Positions 41,226 through 44,145 of a stretch of DNA of 44,145 nucleotides are shown here, one piece after another. Below the pieces are notes generated by a model, which had not been told where the DNA came from, searched no databases, and saw only the letters and a list, made by a program, of their open reading frames with translations. The position numbers and the translations under genes were made by a program. This stretch comes from an uncultured Lachnospiraceae bacterium. GTDB taxonomy: Bacteria; Bacillota; Clostridia; Lachnospirales; Lachnospiraceae. How positions within the stretch are numbered: the stretch's first letter is position 1; each line of letters begins with the position of its first letter. The stretch spans positions 16,258-60,402 of the forward strand of contig CAJTWA010000026.1 in the NCBI GenBank assembly GCA_910580195.1, in the 5' to 3' direction.

Positions 41226-42239
41226 ATGTCGCAGACAATTGGAACCCAAAGCATCCAATTTGAACAAGCCCCCTACATCATCAGCAGCGCCAGCATCGTA
41301 GGCACCAAGGAAGGGGAAGGCCCGCTGGGCAAGCTGTTTGACGTGGTAGGCGCTGATGACAAATTTGGGGAAGAAACATGGGAAGAGGCAGAGAGCACTT
41401 TGCAGAAAGAAGCATCAGCCCTTGCCCTTGGGAAAGCAGATTTAAAAAAGGAAGATGTCCGCTATATTTTCGGAGGGGATTTGCTGGGGCAGAACATTGC
41501 AACCACCTTCGGGCTGATGGAACTGAACATACCCCTGTTCGGCCTGTACGGCGCCTGTTCTACTGCAGGGGAATCCTTGTCCCTCGGGGCAATGGCAGTG
41601 GCAGCCGGATATGGGGACAATGTGCTGGCCGTTACCTCCAGCCACTTTGCCAGTGCGGAGAAGCAGTTTCGATTTCCCTTGGAGTACGCCAACCAAAGGC
41701 CCCTATCAGCTACCTGGACGGTTACAGGCAGCGGAGCCTTTGTACTTGGGACAAAGCGAACCCATCTTAGGATTACCGGGATTACCACAGGGAAAGTGGT
41801 GGACTACGGCGTGAAAGATTCCATGAATATGGGAGCCGCCATGGCTCCGGCAGCCTGCGATACCATTTACCAGAATTTGGTAGATTTTAAGCGGCAGCCA
41901 GAGGATTACGATAAAATCGTGACGGGGGATTTGGGTACGGTTGGGCAGGAAATCCTGATTGATTTGCTGAAAAAAAAGGGCTACGACATTTCCATGGTCC
42001 ATATGGACTGCGGGATTGAAATTTTCGACAGTGAAACCCAGAACACCAACGCAGGGGGCAGCGGGTGCGGCTGTTCGGCTGTCACGCTGAGCGCTTACCT
42101 GCTGCCCAAGCTGGAAAAAGGGACGTATAAGCGCATCCTTTTCGTGCCGACAGGCGCCCTCCTGTCCACAGTCAGCTTTAACGAAGGCCAGAGCGTGCCC
42201 GGGATTGCCCATGGCGTAGTCATTGAATACGCCGCGTGA
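41226..42239 (+). CDS. spoVAD: Stage V sporulation protein AD
   Basis: 337 aa, thiolase-like fold without thiolase activity. It binds Ca-dipicolinate and works with SpoVAC/SpoVAE in uptake by the forespore. Family motifs: FEQAPYIISSASIVGTKEGE, PLGKLFDVV, EDVRYIFGGDLLGQNIATTF, FGLYGACSTAGESL and VTSSHFASAEKQFRFPLEYA. AGGAGG precedes the ATG. Its usual upstream partner spoVAC is 19.8 kb away, and it has its own sigma-G-like promoter. Otherwise complete and well conserved. Confidence 0.96.
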   Translation: MSQTIGTQSIQFEQAPYIISSASIVGTKEGEGPLGKLFDVVGADDKFGEETWEEAESTLQKEASALALGKADLKKEDVRYIFGGDLLGQNIATTFGLMELNIPLFGLYGACSTAGESLSLGAMAVAAGYGDNVLAVTSSHFASAEKQFRFPLEYANQRPLSATWTVTGSGAFVLGTKRTHLRITGITTGKVVDYGVKDSMNMGAAMAPAACDTIYQNLVDFKRQPEDYDKIVTGDLGTVGQEILIDLLKKKGYDISMVHMDCGIEIFDSETQNTNAGGSGCGCSAVTLSAYLLPKLEKGTYKRILFVPTGALLSTVSFNEGQSVPGIAHGVVIEYAA

Positions 42240-42317
42240 TTCAGGGCATTACAGCCATGGAACCTGCCGGCGTGGCAGGAAATCAGGGTAATGGAACCTG
42301 ATGTAAGGAGGAAACTT

Positions 42318-42674
42318 ATGGATTACCTAAATGCTTTCTGGGTAGGCGGGCTGATTTGCGCACTGACCCAGATTTTAATGGAAAAAACAAAAATGCTGCC
42401 GGGACGGATTATGGTGCTCCTTGTGTGCAGCGGTGCAGTCCTTGGCGCGCTGCAGATTTATGAGCCCTTCCGGGAATATGCCGGGGCAGGGGCAAGTGTC
42501 CCGCTTTTAGGGTTTGGGAATACCCTTTGGAAAGGGATTCAGGAGGCCGTGCAGTCGGACGGGTTTATCGGGATTTTCATGGGCGGCTTTACCGCAAGCG
42601 CGGTAGGCATTTCCGCAGCCCTAGTCTTTGGCTACCTTGCAAGCCTGATTTTCCAGCCTAAAATGAAAAAGTGA
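42318..42674 (+). CDS. spoVAE: Stage V sporulation protein AE
   Basis: 118 aa, ATG at 42318 with AGGAGG 6 bases upstream; the longer frame from 42291 lacks a site. Four hydrophobic segments, with AFWVGGLICALTQILM, GAVLGALQIYEPFREYAGAG and LLGFGNTLWKGIQEAV typical of SpoVAE(b). It follows spoVAD by 78 bases. Membrane part of the dipicolinate channel complex. The 3' end is tandemly duplicated (42660-42780). Confidence 0.93.
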   Translation: MDYLNAFWVGGLICALTQILMEKTKMLPGRIMVLLVCSGAVLGALQIYEPFREYAGAGASVPLLGFGNTLWKGIQEAVQSDGFIGIFMGGFTASAVGISAALVFGYLASLIFQPKMKK

Positions 42675-42780
42675 TGCACCATGTAAAAAGGTTATTGCAT
42701 CATTTGGAACTAAAATGAAAGCGTAATGGCTATGTAAAAAGGTTATTGCATCATTTGGAACGAAAATGAAAAAGTAATTG
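42660..42780 (+). repeat. Tandem duplication of the spoVAE 3' end
   Basis: Units start at 42660 (contains the last codons and stop of spoVAE), 42712 and a partial one at 42763, about 51-52 bases apart. The 30-base core at 42681-42710 is identical to 42732-42761. Confidence 0.88.
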
Positions 42781-42855
42781 GGCAGGTATAAATTTTGCAA
42801 ATCCTGCCCACATTAATACAGCGAAAGAAAATTTTATGGAAAAGGAGAATTTATT

Positions 42856-43395
42856 ATGAAGCAGTTTAAGAAAATTTTAGTGGGATGCCTGCTTGTGTTA
42901 GCCTTAAGCAGCATTACGGCTTGCGGGACAAGGGATAATGGCAGCACAACCGACAACAATGGCACCACAGAAAATGGGAATGGGACCACCAATGGCACCA
43001 ATGGCACGGATAATAACGGTACCACCAATAATAATGGGACAACTACCAATGGCACGGATAATAATGGGACCACCAATGGAACCAATAATAATGGGACAAC
43101 CACTAACGGGACCAATAATAATGGGGCAACCACTAACGGGACCAATAACGGGGCTGCCAATGGGACAAACAATGCCAATGGCAACGGCACGCTGACAGAT
43201 GACGTAGAAAATATCGGCGACGATATCATAGACGGTGTGGAAGACCTTGGGAATGACGTAGAAAACGGCGTAGAAGACATGACAGACGGAAATGACAACA
43301 ACGCTGATAAGAACAATAACGCCACGGACAAAAAAGCCAATGGCAACGGGAATGAAAAAGATACAGCCCAGCCCAGCACTAAGGACAAAAAATAA
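42856..43395 (+). CDS. Asn/Thr/Gly-rich lipoprotein
   Basis: 179 aa, GGAG before the ATG. A lipoprotein signal peptide ends in a lipobox (SITAC, with the lipidated Cys at about 23), so the mature protein is attached to the outside of the membrane. Residues about 27-115 are a Asn/Gly/Thr low-complexity repeat, followed by an acidic amphipathic segment (DDVENIGDDIIDGVEDLGND) and a charged tail. The repeat is likely disordered and variable. Its place after spoVAE suggests spore-related expression, but I saw no sigma-G promoter. Function unknown. Confidence 0.85.
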   Translation: MKQFKKILVGCLLVLALSSITACGTRDNGSTTDNNGTTENGNGTTNGTNGTDNNGTTNNNGTTTNGTDNNGTTNGTNNNGTTTNGTNNNGATTNGTNNGAANGTNNANGNGTLTDDVENIGDDIIDGVEDLGNDVENGVEDMTDGNDNNADKNNNATDKKANGNGNEKDTAQPSTKDKK

Positions 43396-43425
43396 GTTTT
43401 AGCAGCAGGGGCTGGAAGGGTAAAG

Positions 43426-43456
43426 CGGCATAGCCAAGTGGGGCTGTGCCGTTTTT
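43426..43456 (+). terminator. Intrinsic terminator of the lipoprotein gene
   Basis: CGGCATAGCC (43426-43435) pairs with GGGCTGTGCCG (43441-43451, one wobble), followed by five T. Confidence 0.9.
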
Positions 43457-43564
43457 ATGGTATTTTGCAGGACGTTCCCCGTGGTGGAATGTCATATAAT
43501 TTGTGCAAATTATCCTAACGGAACTTTGAGCTACGGTAAGCAATAAGCTCATGGGAATATTCAG

Positions 43565-43723
43565 TTATTTTTCTGTGTTTTTCAATCTTTCTTTTAGATA
43601 TTCTTTCAGGACAAGATTAATGTATTGTGAAAACGACCTATCGTCTTGCTCTGCTAATTCTTTAATTTTGCTTATGATATCTTCGTCAAGTGTGATGCTA
43701 ACTTTTGTTTTGAGTGGTTTCAT
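43565..43723 (-). CDS. Ribbon-helix-helix protein, copy 1
   Basis: 52 aa (below the usual ORF cutoff), ATG at 43723 with AAAAAGGAG upstream. The sequence begins KPLKTKVSITLDEDIISKIK and continues LAEQDDRSFSQYINLVLKEY, a CopG/Arc-type ribbon-helix-helix: a basic N-terminal strand for DNA contact and two helices. Such proteins repress genes or serve as antitoxins. No toxin gene is adjacent. It is paralogous to the gene at 43825-43974, which lies upstream on the same strand. Confidence 0.82.
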   Translation of the reverse strand: MKPLKTKVSITLDEDIISKIKELAEQDDRSFSQYINLVLKEYLKERLKNTEK

Positions 43724-43824
43724 GGTGCTACTCCTTTTTAGTACAATATATCACCATATAGGTTTTAATATTGTTTAATAGCTTGAAGTGGTATAAAGTA
43801 AGATTATTTGCAAAATTATTATTT

Positions 43825-43974
43825 TCATTCATTATTTTTCTCTTGTAAGTAATCTTTTAGGACAAGATTAATATATTGTGAAAATGGCCTATCAGCTTGT
43901 TCCGCTAATTTTTGGATTCTGTCTAGGATATCTTCATTGATTGTGATGTTAACCTTTTGTTTGAGAGGTTTCAT
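43825..43974 (-). CDS. Ribbon-helix-helix protein, copy 2
   Basis: 49 aa, ATG at 43974 with AAAAAGGAG upstream. The sequence (KPLKQKVNITINEDILDRIQ, then LAEQADRPFSQYINLVLKDY) is clearly paralogous to copy 1; the SQYINLVLK block is identical. The two genes and their upstream regions are similar, indicating a tandem duplication of gene plus promoter. Likely a DNA-binding dimer; the pair could form heterodimers. Confidence 0.8.
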   Translation of the reverse strand: MKPLKQKVNITINEDILDRIQKLAEQADRPFSQYINLVLKDYLQEKNNE

Positions 43975-44100
43975 AGTGCTACTCCTTTTTGAAATAATAT
44001 ATCATTATGTAGCAATTTGTATTGACTTATAGCTTAAAGTAGTATAAAGTAGTAATATAAAAATTGGAAAATGAGGTGATTAATAGGGAATAAACTATAA

Positions 44101-44145
44101 ATGAGCAAATTTAGAAAATTGCACGATAAGTCTACGCCGCTAAAG
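44101..44145 (+). CDS. Start of a gene, possibly isocitrate lyase/PEP mutase family (cut by window end)
   Basis: Fifteen codons are open to the window end (MSKFRKLHDKSTPLK). The spacing of Phe-Arg-x-Leu-His and Pro-Leu resembles the N terminus of isocitrate lyase/PEP mutase-like proteins, where F-x-x-L-H...P-L is followed by N-x-W-D. Only 15 residues are visible and the binding site (AGGG, about 12 bases upstream) is weak. Confidence 0.35.
   Translation, partial: MSKFRKLHDKSTPLK

Noticed and set aside
42780..42809. GGGCAGG/CCTGCCC hairpin as terminator of spoVAE
   Set aside because: Short stem, 16-base loop and no T tract; too weak to call.

Overview
The window looks like chromosome of a spore-forming, low-to-mid GC Firmicute, most likely a Lachnospiraceae-type gut Clostridium. 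The evidence is the sporulation genes (spoIIAA-spoIIAB-sigF, spoVAA/AB/AC and spoVAD/AE), a T-box ahead of valS, small proteins typical of that family, and AGGAGG-type ribosome binding sites throughout. No rRNA, tRNA, CRISPR array, transposase or integrase was seen.

Layout. 1-2287: end of a zinc-ribbon protein, a second zinc-ribbon protein with repeats, and a membrane protein. 2460-3482 (minus): pta. 3715-8832: an RND exporter with a roughly 395-residue coiled-coil insertion, a palindromic operator at its promoter, and a TetR regulator downstream. 8838-11884: promoter, T-box riboswitch with a GTA (Val) specifier, and valS. 12124-16614: FapA-like polymer protein, folC, a 47-aa protein and a TPR membrane protein. 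16813-18616: spoIIAA-spoIIAB-sigF. 18693-19226 (minus): Uma2-family protein. 19299-21396: a consensus sigma-G-type promoter driving a small membrane protein and spoVAA-AB-AC.

The usually contiguous spoVAC-spoVAD-spoVAE cluster is split by about 19.8 kb (21397-41225). Next to spoVAC this DNA carries two extra copies of the spoVAC 3' end: one intact in frame (25253-25383) and one decayed (27158-27285). Each closes off an accessory module. The first module is a nuclease plus middle-component pair resembling an ABC-three-component defence system, with each gene cut by one in-frame stop codon and no ABC ATPase, followed by an AlbA_2/Schlafen-like protein. The second is a broken AAA-ATPase-like/PD-(D/E)XK gene that has lost its P-loop. 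The pattern suggests repeated integration at the 3' end of spoVAC. Beyond it lie ordinary-looking genes (a secreted surface protein, small proteins, a WYL regulator, a MATE exporter with a structured leader, a polysaccharide-deacetylase-like protein) and an AT-rich seven-gene operon (31822-36666) behind a divergent XRE repressor. That operon encodes a helical protein, an HNH-nuclease/transmembrane protein, four small proteins (three sharing a C-terminal motif) and a AAA+ ATPase. It is the best candidate here for an undescribed conflict-type system.

The sporulation locus resumes at 41226 with spoVAD-spoVAE behind its own sigma-G-like promoter, which would explain how the split cluster can still work in the forespore. 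The window ends with an Asn/Thr/Gly-rich lipoprotein, two tandem paralogous ribbon-helix-helix proteins (minus strand), and the start of a gene that may belong to the isocitrate lyase/PEP mutase family.
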